Assembly: GCA_003232015.1 (NCBI GenBank)
Contig: QIKU01000111.1
Coordinates: forward strand, 1-18,142
Direction of reading: 5' to 3'
DNA length: 18,142 bases
From: Gammaproteobacteria bacterium
Lineage (GTDB): Bacteria; Pseudomonadota; Gammaproteobacteria; UBA6429
Shown here: positions 1 to 7,590 of the stretch, piece after piece
Numbering within the stretch: the stretch's first letter is position 1
How the letters are laid out: each line of letters opens with the position of its first letter
Notes under the pieces: generated by a model
What the model was told of the DNA's origin: nothing
Databases searched by the model: none
The model's input: only the letters and a program-made list of their open reading frames with translations
Position numbers and translations under genes: made by a program

Positions 1-2166
1 GAAATTGAAAAAGGACTTCATTTACACCAGCCTGAAATTTCAGTCATTACCGAGGCGCAACTTTTTGGCCAGCGTGCGCTACAAAAAAGACGCAGAAAAA
101 AACGTGGCCCGGATGCCGATGCTATTGTCAAAAACCTGACCGATCTGAACATCGGATCACCGGTGGTTCATCTTGATCATGGTGTCGGACGTTATTTGGG
201 ACTACAGAAACTTTCGGGTACCGGATTTGATACCGAGTTTTTAACAATCGAATATGCCAAAGGTGACAAACTTTACGTTCCCGTTTCATCCTTACATCTT
301 ATAAGCAGGTATACAGGGGCATCACCAGAAAATGCACCACTGCATAAACTCGGCACCGACCAATGGCAAAAAGCTAAAACAAAAGCGGCGAAACAGGCAC
401 GCGATGTTGCTGCAGAACTTCTCGATATCCATGCAAGAAGAGCCGCTACGGTGGGCCGTTCCTACGCCATTAACCAGGATGAATATCTTTCCTTTTCTAA
501 CGGCTTTCCCTTTGAGGAAACGCCTGACCAGGAAACAGCTATACAAAGTGTTATGGAAGACCTGTCCAGCCAACAGCCGATGGACAGAGTGGTCTGTGGC
601 GATGTAGGTTTTGGCAAAACAGAAGTCGCTATGCGCGCTGCTTTTGCTGTTGCCAACTGCGGCAAACAAGTTGCCATTCTTGTGCCCACTACTCTGCTCG
701 CGCAACAACACTACCAAAACTTCAGTGACCGTTTTGCCGACTGGCCGATTAAAGTTGAAAGTCTATCGAGGTTTAATACCGGTAAACAGCAACAAAGAGT
801 TCTCGAAGGACTGGCTTCAGGAAAAGTCGATATTGTTATTGGCACACACAAACTGCTACAAAAAACGGTTAAATTTAAAGACCTTGGTTTAATTATTATT
901 GATGAAGAGCATCGCTTTGGTGTGCGCCATAAGGAACAGTTGAAATCACTGCGTTCAGAAGTCGATATTCTTACCTTAACCGCTACCCCTATTCCCAGAA
1001 CATTAAATATGTCACTGGCAGGCATACGCGATCTGTCTATTATTGCAACACCGCCTCATCACAGGCTCTCTATTAATACCTTTGTGACACAATGGGATGA
1101 CGTGTTATTAAAAGAAGCCTGCTTACGAGAATTAAAACGTGGTGGACAAATATACTTTCTACATAATGAAGTTAAAACCATCGAGAAGATGACGCACGAT
1201 CTTAAACAACTTCTCCCCGAAGCCAGTATCGAATTTGCACATGGACAAATGCCAGAACGGCAGCTTGAACAAATCATGCTCGACTTCTACCACCAACGCT
1301 TTAATATTCTTGTATGCACCACGATTATCGAAAGCGGCATTGATGTACCGACTGCAAACACGATTATCATTAACAAGGCAGATAAACTAGGTTTATCACA
1401 ACTCCACCAAATTCGCGGTCGTGTCGGACGCTCCCACCATAGAGCCTACGCCTATCTTATTACCCCACCCGATTCGTTAATGACTGATGATGCCAAAAAG
1501 CGTCTGGCCGCAATCGAATCTCTTGAAGATCTCGGTATTGGTTTTACCTTAGCCACACACGATCTGGAAATACGCGGTGCCGGTGAATTGCTGGGAGAAA
1601 ATCAAAGCGGACAAATTTCGGAAGTGGGCTTTTCTCTATACACTGAGTTACTTGAAAAAGCTGTGCAATCACTTAAAGCAGGAGATATTCCCGATCCTGA
1701 TAGTCCATTGGGTGCTGGCGTGGAAATTGATCTCGGTATCCCCGCCATCATTCCCGATGACTATGTTTATGATGTTCATTTACGACTCATTTTATATAAA
1801 CGAATCGCCAATGCCAAAAATACCCTTGAACTTGACGAGCTGAGGGTGGAATTTATTGATCGCTTCGGATTACTGCCAGAAGCGACTAAAAATCTGTTTA
1901 CTGTTACTGAAATCAAGCTCATTGCTGAGCAAACAGGTATCCAGAAAATTGATGCTAATGATGAAGGTGCACGTATATTATTTACAGACAAGCCGAACAT
2001 TAATCCGGCAAAACTGATAGAGTTAATTCAAAGCAAACCCTCTCATTACAAGTTTAATGGCACCAATACTTTGCATATTTCCAAACCCATGGATGAAGAC
2101 AATAACAATCGCGCCAGTATCATTACCGATGTGATAAATACCCTGTCCTTAGCAGAAGCTGCCTGA
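1..2166 (+). CDS. mfd: Transcription-repair coupling factor Mfd, 3' part only
   Basis: The reading frame is open from base 1, so the window cuts the gene. It encodes the last 721 residues of a family near 1150 long (E. coli 1148), so roughly 430 N-terminal residues (the UvrB-like part) lie outside. Visible parts: the RNA-polymerase-interacting segment around residues 54-95 (VVHLDHGVGRYLGL, LYVPVSSLHLISRY); the SF2 translocase with Walker A GDVGFGKT (200-207), DEEH box (301-304), TATPIPRT (about 326-333) and motif VI QIRGRVGRS (470-478); then the C-terminal TRCF domain. Known role: Mfd binds RNA polymerase stalled at DNA damage, pushes it off with ATP, and recruits UvrA in the cytoplasm. An internal ATG at 163 lies inside the RNAP-binding segment and is not the true start. 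csiV follows after 3 nt, so co-transcription is likely. Confidence 0.98.
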   Translation, partial: EIEKGLHLHQPEISVITEAQLFGQRALQKRRRKKRGPDADAIVKNLTDLNIGSPVVHLDHGVGRYLGLQKLSGTGFDTEFLTIEYAKGDKLYVPVSSLHLISRYTGASPENAPLHKLGTDQWQKAKTKAAKQARDVAAELLDIHARRAATVGRSYAINQDEYLSFSNGFPFEETPDQETAIQSVMEDLSSQQPMDRVVCGDVGFGKTEVAMRAAFAVANCGKQVAILVPTTLLAQQHYQNFSDRFADWPIKVESLSRFNTGKQQQRVLEGLASGKVDIVIGTHKLLQKTVKFKDLGLIIIDEEHRFGVRHKEQLKSLRSEVDILTLTATPIPRTLNMSLAGIRDLSIIATPPHHRLSINTFVTQWDDVLLKEACLRELKRGGQIYFLHNEVKTIEKMTHDLKQLLPEASIEFAHGQMPERQLEQIMLDFYHQRFNILVCTTIIESGIDVPTANTIIINKADKLGLSQLHQIRGRVGRSHHRAYAYLITPPDSLMTDDAKKRLAAIESLEDLGIGFTLATHDLEIRGAGELLGENQSGQISEVGFSLYTELLEKAVQSLKAGDIPDPDSPLGAGVEIDLGIPAIIPDDYVYDVHLRLILYKRIANAKNTLELDELRVEFIDRFGLLPEATKNLFTVTEIKLIAEQTGIQKIDANDEGARILFTDKPNINPAKLIELIQSKPSHYKFNGTNTLHISKPMDEDNNNRASIITDVINTLSLAEAA

Positions 2167-2169
2167 AAA

Positions 2170-2913
2170 ATGAAACTAACCTGTTTACCCGTATTTTTTG
2201 CCTTTTGCATTCCAGCACAAATTTGCTATGCAGAAATTAATGAATACGATATTGAAATTGTTATATTTGAAGATGTATCAAATCGATATGTTGACAGCGA
2301 ACAGTGGCCAAGAGTGATACACGAGTTATTACCAGAAGATCTCAAAACAAACACCGATATCAACATTGATAACGGTAAAGTCGAAGAAACAGCAGGCATC
2401 GATGCTAATGATGTTATTAACATTAGCAGTAACGATACCGGTAAGCTGGATAAATACGCCAAAATCATTAATGCATCAACCCGTTATAATGTTCTCGTAC
2501 ACAAAGCCTGGCGACAGGCCGGGCTTGATGCAGAATCGGCCATCAATATTCATATCAATAGCAAAGAAAATGCCATAAGCAGTACCGCTACTACACTCAC
2601 CGGCTTTAATTCTGAATTGGGTAAAGATAGTGACAAAACAAGCTCCAGCATCAGTGGAGAAATCAAGGTTATTTTAGGACGTTATCTGCATATCTACACA
2701 GACTTGATCTACAAACGCCCCAATACATCCTATACGTCTGTATTGGCTTCATCGGCCAATGGCCTCTTTAAAGAATTTACTATCAAATCGCACAGAAAAA
2801 TGCGAAGTAAGGAATTGCACTACATAGATCACCCACTGGTGGGTATTTTGGTGATGGCTCTGCCGGTTGAAAAACCGGAGGAAAAAATATCTAAAGAAAA
2901 TAGAACTCAATAG
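2170..2913 (+). CDS. csiV: CsiV-family periplasmic peptidoglycan-binding protein
   Basis: A 247-residue protein with a Sec signal peptide (residues 1-21, ending CYA before EINEYDIEI). Family-specific stretches are clear: the opening YDIEIVIFE, the central VLVHKAWRQAGLD (about 109-121), GRYLHIYTDL (about 170-179) and the C-terminal MRSKELHYIDHPLVGILV. In Vibrio cholerae, CsiV is a septum-associated periplasmic protein that works with LpoA in peptidoglycan assembly by PBP1A. The ATG is 3 nt after the mfd stop, with only a weak purine-rich stretch before it (AGAAG inside mfd), which suggests translational coupling. The mfd-csiV order is typical of gammaproteobacteria. The Asp/Asn-rich stretch at about 58-92 looks like a lineage-specific insertion. 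Confidence 0.9.
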   Translation: MKLTCLPVFFAFCIPAQICYAEINEYDIEIVIFEDVSNRYVDSEQWPRVIHELLPEDLKTNTDINIDNGKVEETAGIDANDVINISSNDTGKLDKYAKIINASTRYNVLVHKAWRQAGLDAESAINIHINSKENAISSTATTLTGFNSELGKDSDKTSSSISGEIKVILGRYLHIYTDLIYKRPNTSYTSVLASSANGLFKEFTIKSHRKMRSKELHYIDHPLVGILVMALPVEKPEEKISKENRTQ

Positions 2914-2942
2914 CCAAAATACCCGTATTGAGTATGGCTATT
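2909..2942. terminator. Weak inverted repeat after csiV, possible terminator
   Basis: AATAGCCA (2909-2916) pairs with TGGCTATT (2935-2942) around an 18-nt loop. The loop contains a competing pairing, CTCAATA (2906-2912) with TATTGAG (2926-2932). No clear T-run follows, so intrinsic termination of the mfd-csiV transcript is only a possibility. It starts inside the last codons of csiV. Confidence 0.3.
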
Positions 2943-2995
2943 ATTCACTAAAAAACAAAGTTGGGACTTAATCCGAGAACTTTCCCCGGAATTGG

Positions 2996-3145
2996 TTACC
3001 TTTGTGTGGTGGCTATAATTCTCCGCTCCACACCAGAACGACGACCCAGGATGTCCTCAAAACGCACTGTAACACGTCGGTCCTTGTACTCCCTTCTTTC
3101 CTTCTCGCGACGTTCCTCTTCGATATTATTATTCCCTGACCCCAT
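2996..3145 (-). CDS. Doubtful 49-residue Arg/Glu-rich small protein
   Basis: An ATG at 3145 opens 49 codons ending in TAA at 2996-2998. The product is strongly charged, with EEERREKERREYKDRR near residues 9-24 and GRRSGVERR near 34-42. I do not recognise a family. The sequence is not simple low-complexity: the RFEDIL segment between the charged blocks looks protein-like. Against it, no good Shine-Dalgarno sequence precedes the ATG, and the start sits in GATTATGGGGTCAGGG, which resembles sequence seen at small repeat elements. For it, a perfect FNR-type box lies about 80 bp upstream with a TATGCA hexamer near the expected -10 position. It could be real or chance. Confidence 0.3.
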   Translation of the reverse strand: MGSGNNNIEEERREKERREYKDRRVTVRFEDILGRRSGVERRIIATTQR

Positions 3146-3224
3146 AATCAGATCGCCCGTAAATTATTATGTTAATAATGCCAGTTGAAACACTGGTTGC
3201 ATATGCCATGCCAATAAATAATAG

Positions 3225-3238
3225 TTGATTATAATCAA
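3225..3238. promoter_or_regulatory. Perfect FNR/ANR-type operator
   Basis: TTGATTATAATCAA is an exact match to the FNR/ANR consensus TTGAT-N4-ATCAA, and the whole 14-mer is palindromic. Read leftward, a TATGCA hexamer (3203-3198) starts about 28 bp from the box centre, close to where a class II FNR promoter places its -10. This would transcribe the small ORF at 3145. Read rightward, TATAAT at 3266-3271 starts 34.5 bp from the centre, which is about 5 bp too far, and no gene follows for over 400 bp. Binding of an oxygen-sensing regulator is an inference from the motif alone. Confidence 0.45.
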
Positions 3239-3624
3239 TAAGCTAGGGTCAATAGCTTGAATTTTTATAATTTTAATTAGTTTAAAACTGTAAGCTTAGC
3301 CGACGTATTTATCACTTTTTTGCAAAAATGCAGCCTATTTCCTGTTTTTAGGTAATACAACGCATGCAGTAAAACTCAGCTCAAATCAAATTCTGCAACC
3401 ATGATATATCACCCTTGATTTATCTATCTTAATGATTTTAATATGTTTTTACTGGCTAAGTTTGATATGAAGTCTGTAATTAAGGATTTCCTGAATTTCT
3501 ATCACAATATTCAATGAGCCAGGAACATTAGAAACGTCAACATTCTTTACACAAACACAATAACATCATACAATCGGAGCGACTTTGAATTGGTAAAGCT
3601 TGATACATAAGGTTTTTCAGAATA

Positions 3625-3640
3625 TGGCAAGATATTTGCT
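3625..3640 (+). promoter_or_regulatory. Sigma-54 (RpoN) promoter of the lipoprotein gene
   Basis: TGGCAAGATATTTGCT matches the -24/-12 consensus TGGCAC-N5-TTGCW at all core positions except one (A for C at the end of the -24 block), with exact GG-N10-GC spacing (GG 3626-3627, GC 3638-3639). Transcription would start near 3651, about 47 nt before the ATG at 3698. The same leader length is seen for the sigma-54 site before the gene starting at 12754. A sigma-70 reading of the same area (TTGATA 3600-3605, 17 bp, TATGGC) is much poorer. Confidence 0.72.
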
Positions 3641-3697
3641 TAGTATTTGATAGCAGAGTAAATTCAACCGCAAGTTTTACACCAAAAGGACAGGTTT

Positions 3698-4684
3698 ATG
3701 AACGCATACATACGTATTGCCATCTCGCTAATTGTTATCAATACGCTTGTTGCCTGCGTCTCGATACAACCCTTCTCTAGTACTGTACGTGCTGGTGATA
3801 CCATTACATTGGCAGTTGGCTCCCTGGATGGTGTAACACGCACTAATGTCACACTAAATTATTTCCCTGACAGTGACCCGTTAAATCCAATCGATATTTC
3901 GGCCAATATTCGGAGCGTGGTAAAAATATTTCCAGATAAAACCAGCCAAAGTTATTGGGATACAACAACAGGATTCGGGCTTGAGACTATTTCTTTCGTG
4001 GAGCGTTTGGCAGGCCATGGCGCATGGCAAACTGTGCTTGTTGTAGATTTACCATTGACTATGCCTGCTGGCACAGGGTACATACAGGTGACCATGGGTG
4101 CTGGTGTTGAATACCCGGTCACTCAGACAAGAATAGATGATGTAAATGTGACAATGGAGATCCTTGCTAGCGGTGGAATCCCGTTACAGGGTGGTAGCCA
4201 TGATTTTGAGTACCGTAAAACGTCCAATAATTCAGACACAGCAATTGGTGATATCACCAAGCTTGAGGCATTAAAACAAGTCGTTGTCAGAAACCCGCCA
4301 AGTACCACTGCAAGCTACCCAGGCATTGCGGCAGCAGAATTTGATCTGTTTGTTCCAATAGTTGATCAAAGTCTGGTTGATGTTTCCAGTCAGGTTAGTG
4401 ATAGCGATATAGCAATCATTCTCGATGATCAGGTCAACCTTGTACAGAATCAGACTAACCTTATCTGGTCACGTACAGACAGTAATATAAAAGTGATTAT
4501 TCTAAGTGCTACAGGTGCCCTGCCCCCTCAGCAGATACGTTTTTCAGTGATAATTTCAAATCTGTCACTGGAATCGTCTAACGGCTGGACATTGGGTGAT
4601 AACGTAGCAATTAATGCGTTGGATTATTATGATCTGAATGGCGACCCGCTCTCGGGGCCAATCCCGCAGATAATTGTTCAGTAA
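3698..4684 (+). CDS. Secreted lipoprotein of unknown function
   Basis: A 328-residue protein. It starts with a lipoprotein signal peptide: MNAYIR, a hydrophobic stretch, then lipobox LVAC with the lipidated cysteine at residue 20. The next residue is Val, not Asp, which favours the outer membrane over inner-membrane retention. The rest is Thr/Ser/Val/Ile-rich with beta-type alternation and no membrane segment (for example STVRAGDTITLAVGSLDG at about 28-45), which fits one or two beta-sandwich domains. I do not recognise the family. AGGACAGG before the ATG is a good ribosome-binding site. The gene stands alone between the sigma-54 promoter at 3625-3640 and the terminator at 4697-4738. Sharing promoter type and leader length with the PEP-CTERM array suggests a link to that surface system, but this is inference. 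Confidence 0.85.
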   Translation: MNAYIRIAISLIVINTLVACVSIQPFSSTVRAGDTITLAVGSLDGVTRTNVTLNYFPDSDPLNPIDISANIRSVVKIFPDKTSQSYWDTTTGFGLETISFVERLAGHGAWQTVLVVDLPLTMPAGTGYIQVTMGAGVEYPVTQTRIDDVNVTMEILASGGIPLQGGSHDFEYRKTSNNSDTAIGDITKLEALKQVVVRNPPSTTASYPGIAAAEFDLFVPIVDQSLVDVSSQVSDSDIAIILDDQVNLVQNQTNLIWSRTDSNIKVIILSATGALPPQQIRFSVIISNLSLESSNGWTLGDNVAINALDYYDLNGDPLSGPIPQIIVQ

Positions 4685-4696
4685 TTCCAACGGATT

Positions 4697-4738
4697 AAAG
4701 TAATTGTGCTCGCCCGGTGTTTACCGGGCGATTACTTT
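4697..4738. terminator. Strong bidirectional terminator between convergent genes
   Basis: CGCCCGGT (4711-4718) pairs with ACCGGGCG (4723-4730) around loop GTTT. An outer 8-bp pairing, AAAGTAAT (4697-4704) with ATTACTTT (4731-4738), leaves a 6-nt bulge on one side. TTTTG TCG TTTT follows on the plus strand. It lies 12 nt after the lipoprotein stop and 8 nt beyond the stop of the minus-strand gene ending at 4746, so it can end transcription from both sides. Confidence 0.88.
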
Positions 4739-4745
4739 TGTCGTT

Positions 4746-5972
4746 TTACCGTGAAAGAGTCTTATTAACGGCTGTTGTATTTCCCGTAGCATCGGTGGCA
4801 CCAATACTTAGCGTCAATGATTCAGGCAGCATGTCACCTTGTAATTGTAGTTTGTTTTTGCCACGGTTGAGTCTAAATTTATCTTCGCTTGCAACATCAA
4901 TTCCAAGCGTGGCATCAACAATCGGGTTGTTATCGCAAGCGTCATTAACATCAATTGACACCGCAATCTTACTGAAGTGATGTGCGGATTTAACCAAGTC
5001 ACTTAGTGCTGCAACTTCCTCACCTGTCTGTGTACTAACAAAGGCAGCGTTAATTTCCGGCGCCAGTGTGTCACTAACATCAAGTGTGATTGAGTCAATG
5101 ACTGCATCGCTTTCGACGGTATTTACCAAGACTTTGAGTGTTTGCTCACCTAGCGCTATAAAACCACTAAAAGAATCACCAGAACCTGCAGGGTTTCCAT
5201 CCAGCGTCCATTCTATGGAAGCAATATCATTAACGTCCGTGGTCGTAATCACAGCGTTAGCAGTAACATTTGCACCACCTGCTACACATTCGTACTCATC
5301 ACCATCTGGTAGTTTGATGCTGACCTTACTGGTCGGGCCGGGAGGCCCACCGGTTGTTACTTTTCCAACCAATACCAAATCGTACGGTATGCTACCAAAA
5401 AGCGATGGATCGCCTGCTGGTACATGAGCTGTATAGGTAATGGTATAGCTGTCACCGTAAACACCACTCCACTCAAAAGTACCTGTGCCTGAATCAACAA
5501 AATCATCATTACCATCACGATCCTGATCACAGGTACTGAATCCCGCATTGTTGGCTATATCGCCAAGTGAGCAACCGCCCATAGGAATATTGGCAAGAGT
5601 GTTCCATGTTACAGTCCATGCAGTCATGTCCACACCATTGGTAGTATCGCCTCCAAATGAACCAGAACCATTGTCAGGAGACAGGTAATCGTAACCGGTG
5701 CTATAAAAGAAGTCCCACGGCTGTGTAACAGCGCCCACATCTCCTGCTACAGGTTTTCCACCATGTGAGCCAGACCCGGTATCGCCCTGTGCCGGACCCA
5801 CAAGAAGTCCGTCTTCACCGAGAATCGGAACAGTACCATAAGCGCCACCTCCGAACGAAAAATACGAGCCACTTTCGATCGACAGATGATTCCATTGTTG
5901 CAATTCTGCAGCTGTCACACTGAACGATGTTATTGCTATCCCCACCGATAATGCCATTACTGTTTTTTTCAT
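4746..5972 (-). CDS. Secreted array paralog with Ig-like tail, no sorting signal
   Basis: 408 residues from the ATG at 5972. I chose this start because it gives the 22-residue signal peptide shared by the paralogs (MKK, hydrophobic core, VTAA before ELQQ). The frame stays open to an ATG at 6032 that overlaps the previous stop as ATGA; using it would add 20 residues before the signal peptide. Residues about 23-205 are the array's common domain: YGTVPILGEDG, GDTGSGSHGG, TQPWDFFYSTGYDYLSPDNG, GSFGGDTTNGVDMTAWT, a Cys pair, WSGVYGDSYTITY. Where three paralogs have the VPxPA sorting tail, this one has a GGPPGP linker, an Ig-like domain (about 214-300; IEWTLDGNPAGSGDS) and a second beta-rich domain (about 302-408) ending in DATGNTT. 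It should be secreted but not exosortase-anchored. Last gene of the array. Confidence 0.85.
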   Translation of the reverse strand: MKKTVMALSVGIAITSFSVTAAELQQWNHLSIESGSYFSFGGGAYGTVPILGEDGLLVGPAQGDTGSGSHGGKPVAGDVGAVTQPWDFFYSTGYDYLSPDNGSGSFGGDTTNGVDMTAWTVTWNTLANIPMGGCSLGDIANNAGFSTCDQDRDGNDDFVDSGTGTFEWSGVYGDSYTITYTAHVPAGDPSLFGSIPYDLVLVGKVTTGGPPGPTSKVSIKLPDGDEYECVAGGANVTANAVITTTDVNDIASIEWTLDGNPAGSGDSFSGFIALGEQTLKVLVNTVESDAVIDSITLDVSDTLAPEINAAFVSTQTGEEVAALSDLVKSAHHFSKIAVSIDVNDACDNNPIVDATLGIDVASEDKFRLNRGKNKLQLQGDMLPESLTLSIGATDATGNTTAVNKTLSR

Positions 5973-6028
5973 CTGTTTATTCTCTTTATTTTCAGTAAAT
6001 GGCTCAGGCATTGTTTCTGTTAGCAAAC

Positions 6029-7240
6029 TCATTGGCTCAACTCCTTAACAATCGTTGCAGTATTACCAGATGCATCCGTAGTATCAACAGACAACACAAT
6101 CGAATCTGCAGTACTTTCACTGTGCAGAGTCAATCTGTTATTTCTACGGTTAAGTTTTATTTTGTCATCATCGACTACTTCAATCCCAAGAGTTGCGTTA
6201 ACAATCGGGCTTTCATCGCAGGCATCTGTAGCACTGTACACAACTTTAATATTGCCTGAATGCATTGCAGATTTCACATCTTCGTTAATCATGGTTACTT
6301 CTTCACCCGTTTGACTGCTGATAAAAGCAGCATCAAGTGCTGGCGCTAAAGTATCGTTAACACTAATATTTGCAGTATCTGTTTTAGTTCCACTTTCCAG
6401 CGTGCTGACAGACACACCGATTTCGTGTGTGCCTAACGATGCAATTATCGATGCGCTATCACCTGAAGCGACTGGATTGCCGTTTAACGTCCAGTTTATA
6501 GAGACTATGTCGTCTGGATTCGTTGTCGCAATATTGACATCGGCATTAATAACAGCGCTGCCATTGCTGCATTCATAAACTGAGCCACCTGGTAGGTCGA
6601 TACTCACTCCACTTGTTGGGGGTAGTTCCCCGCTTTTGGTGACTATACCTGTTAGAACCACATCGTACTGCACACCACCAAAACTGGAAGGATCTTCCAG
6701 CGGCGTGTGCGCTCTGTAAGTAATAGTGTAAGTGTCACCATAAACACCACTCCATTCGAAATTACCGATGCCTGTATCATCAAAGACTGTTTCGTTAGTC
6801 GAACCAGGGTTCTGCGTACAACCGCCAGCTCGAAGAAAACAGCCGCCCATAGGAATAGCAGCGATAGTATTCCAGGTTATGGTCCAGGAAGTCATATCCA
6901 CGCCATTGGTGGTGTCACCAGCAAAAGAACCGGAACCATAATCAGGCGAAAGATAATCATAACCTGTGTTGTAAAAGAAACTCCACGGCTGAGTGACCGC
7001 ACCAACGTCATCCGGTATAGGTGAGCCACCATGTGCACCACTACCGGTATCACCCAGCGCAGAGCCTACAATAATGCCACTTTCACCTAAAAGAGGTACA
7101 GTCCCGTAGGCACCTGCACCCATTGAAAAGTTAGATCCCGTATCTATTGATAAATGGTCACCGGGCTGTAATGTAGCCGCTGTTGCTTCAATGGAATTTA
7201 AAACGAGTCCGATAGATAGTGCTAATATTGTTTTATTCAC
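6029..7240 (-). CDS. Secreted array paralog with Ig-like tail, no sorting signal
   Basis: 403 residues from a GTG at 7240. That start follows an excellent AGAGGGGGG ribosome-binding site at close spacing and gives MNKTILALSIG, matching the paralog starting at 12005. An in-frame ATG at 7258 would add six residues (MLEGGY) encoded by the ribosome-binding site itself, so I reject it. The signal peptide ends ATAA at residue 22. The common array domain follows (GDHLSIDTGS, YGTVPLLGESG, GDTGSGAHGG, TQPWSFFYNTGYDYLSPDYG, GDTTNGVDMTSWTITWNT, a GGC-FLRAGGCTQNPG cysteine pair). The tail is two beta-rich Ig-like domains closely similar to those of its downstream neighbour (INWTLNGNP, SVNDTLAPALDAAFISSQTGEEV). 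The stop overlaps an ATG of the next frame as ATGA. The two genes look like a recent duplication of the long form. Confidence 0.85.
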   Translation of the reverse strand: MNKTILALSIGLVLNSIEATAATLQPGDHLSIDTGSNFSMGAGAYGTVPLLGESGIIVGSALGDTGSGAHGGSPIPDDVGAVTQPWSFFYNTGYDYLSPDYGSGSFAGDTTNGVDMTSWTITWNTIAAIPMGGCFLRAGGCTQNPGSTNETVFDDTGIGNFEWSGVYGDTYTITYRAHTPLEDPSSFGGVQYDVVLTGIVTKSGELPPTSGVSIDLPGGSVYECSNGSAVINADVNIATTNPDDIVSINWTLNGNPVASGDSASIIASLGTHEIGVSVSTLESGTKTDTANISVNDTLAPALDAAFISSQTGEEVTMINEDVKSAMHSGNIKVVYSATDACDESPIVNATLGIEVVDDDKIKLNRRNNRLTLHSESTADSIVLSVDTTDASGNTATIVKELSQ

Positions 7241-7265
7241 ATAGCCCCCCTCTAACAATAATTAT

Positions 7266-7448
7266 TTAGTTTTGCTGTTTACGACGAACCAAACCAGCCA
7301 GTCCCAGTATACCGGAACCAAACAGCCAGACTGCCGCTGGAAGCGGTATTGGCTGGGTAACTATCCTAGTCAAATAGTAATCAAACTAAACGCAACAAAA
7401 AGCCGTAGGTTCCGTGTGTGGCACATTTGCTGTATCACCACCAAAGGA
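7266..7448 (-). pseudogene. Remnant of an array paralog ending in a PEP-CTERM tail
   Basis: On the minus strand, 61 codons read in one frame with a TAG at codon 21. The first block SFGGDTAN (7448-7425) matches SFGGDTTN of the paralogs. After the stop, FDYYLTRIV matches YDLFLTGTV, and then PLPAAVWLFGSGILGLAG and RRKQQN form a complete VPxPA-type sorting tail ending in TAA (7266-7268). The block between these, about 70 residues in the paralogs, is largely lost, and no start codon or signal peptide is present. So this is the 3' end of a dead array member. It ends 25 nt before the GTG of the next gene, the short spacing expected inside the original operon. See the fragment at 10270-10506 for its likely other half. 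A plus-strand ORF over it is only a shadow. Confidence 0.8.
7372..7387. repeat. 16-bp sequence shared with 12982-12997
   Basis: AAATAGTAATCAAACT occurs here and again at 12982-12997. After two differing bases both copies continue ACGCA. This copy lies inside the dead paralog remnant, the other in the leader region before the whole array. The origin is unknown; it may be a footprint of a small element, or coincidence favoured by AT-rich sequence. Confidence 0.4.
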
Positions 7449-7590
7449 ACGGACTTCACCTGCTTAAAACGGTAGACCCAGAAAAATATTAAACTGGAAA
7501 TCACCGTTCGAGGCTATGAACGCTTTGTTGCGCTAGAAGCTGAAAATTAAATTTATTTTTTTACACCCTTTAACAAGCTGAAACTTGCAG

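Larger units (their letters stand above)
2914..3697. other. 784-bp AT-rich gap between csiV and the lipoprotein gene
   Basis: No gene of normal size is supported here. From left to right it holds a doubtful 49-codon minus-strand ORF (2996-3145), a short hairpin CCAGT/ACTGG (3181-3196), a perfect FNR-type palindrome (3225-3238), a second short hairpin AAGCTA/TAGCTT (3240-3258) followed by an AT-rich run containing TATAAT (3266-3271), and a sigma-54 promoter (3625-3640). Between about 3280 and 3620 I see no coding sequence or structured RNA. A sigma-54 activator, if used here, should bind somewhere in roughly 3500-3600, but I find no convincing inverted repeat there. Confidence 0.6.

Noticed and set aside
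2961..3188. 75-residue plus-strand ORF after csiV
   Set aside because: No ribosome-binding site; its Arg/Ser-rich sequence is what the antisense of the small charged ORF would give. No family resemblance.
3240..3271. AAGCTA/TAGCTT hairpin followed by an AT-rich run as a terminator
   Set aside because: The stem is only six AT-rich pairs and the following T-run is broken; no gene ends just before it.
7424..7448. Minus-strand TGGTGGTGATACAGCA as a sigma-54 promoter for the gene starting at 7240
   Set aside because: Poor consensus match; the bases are explained by the decayed codons for FGGDTA.
7272..7475. 67-residue plus-strand ORF
   Set aside because: It is the antisense of the PEP-CTERM remnant at 7266-7448; the minus-strand homology is clear.
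7476..7550. Plus-strand open stretch of 24 codons (KLEITVRGYERFVALEAEN, then TAA)
   Set aside because: It looks protein-like and could be the end of a lost gene in the inserted DNA, but it has no start codon and I cannot assign a family.
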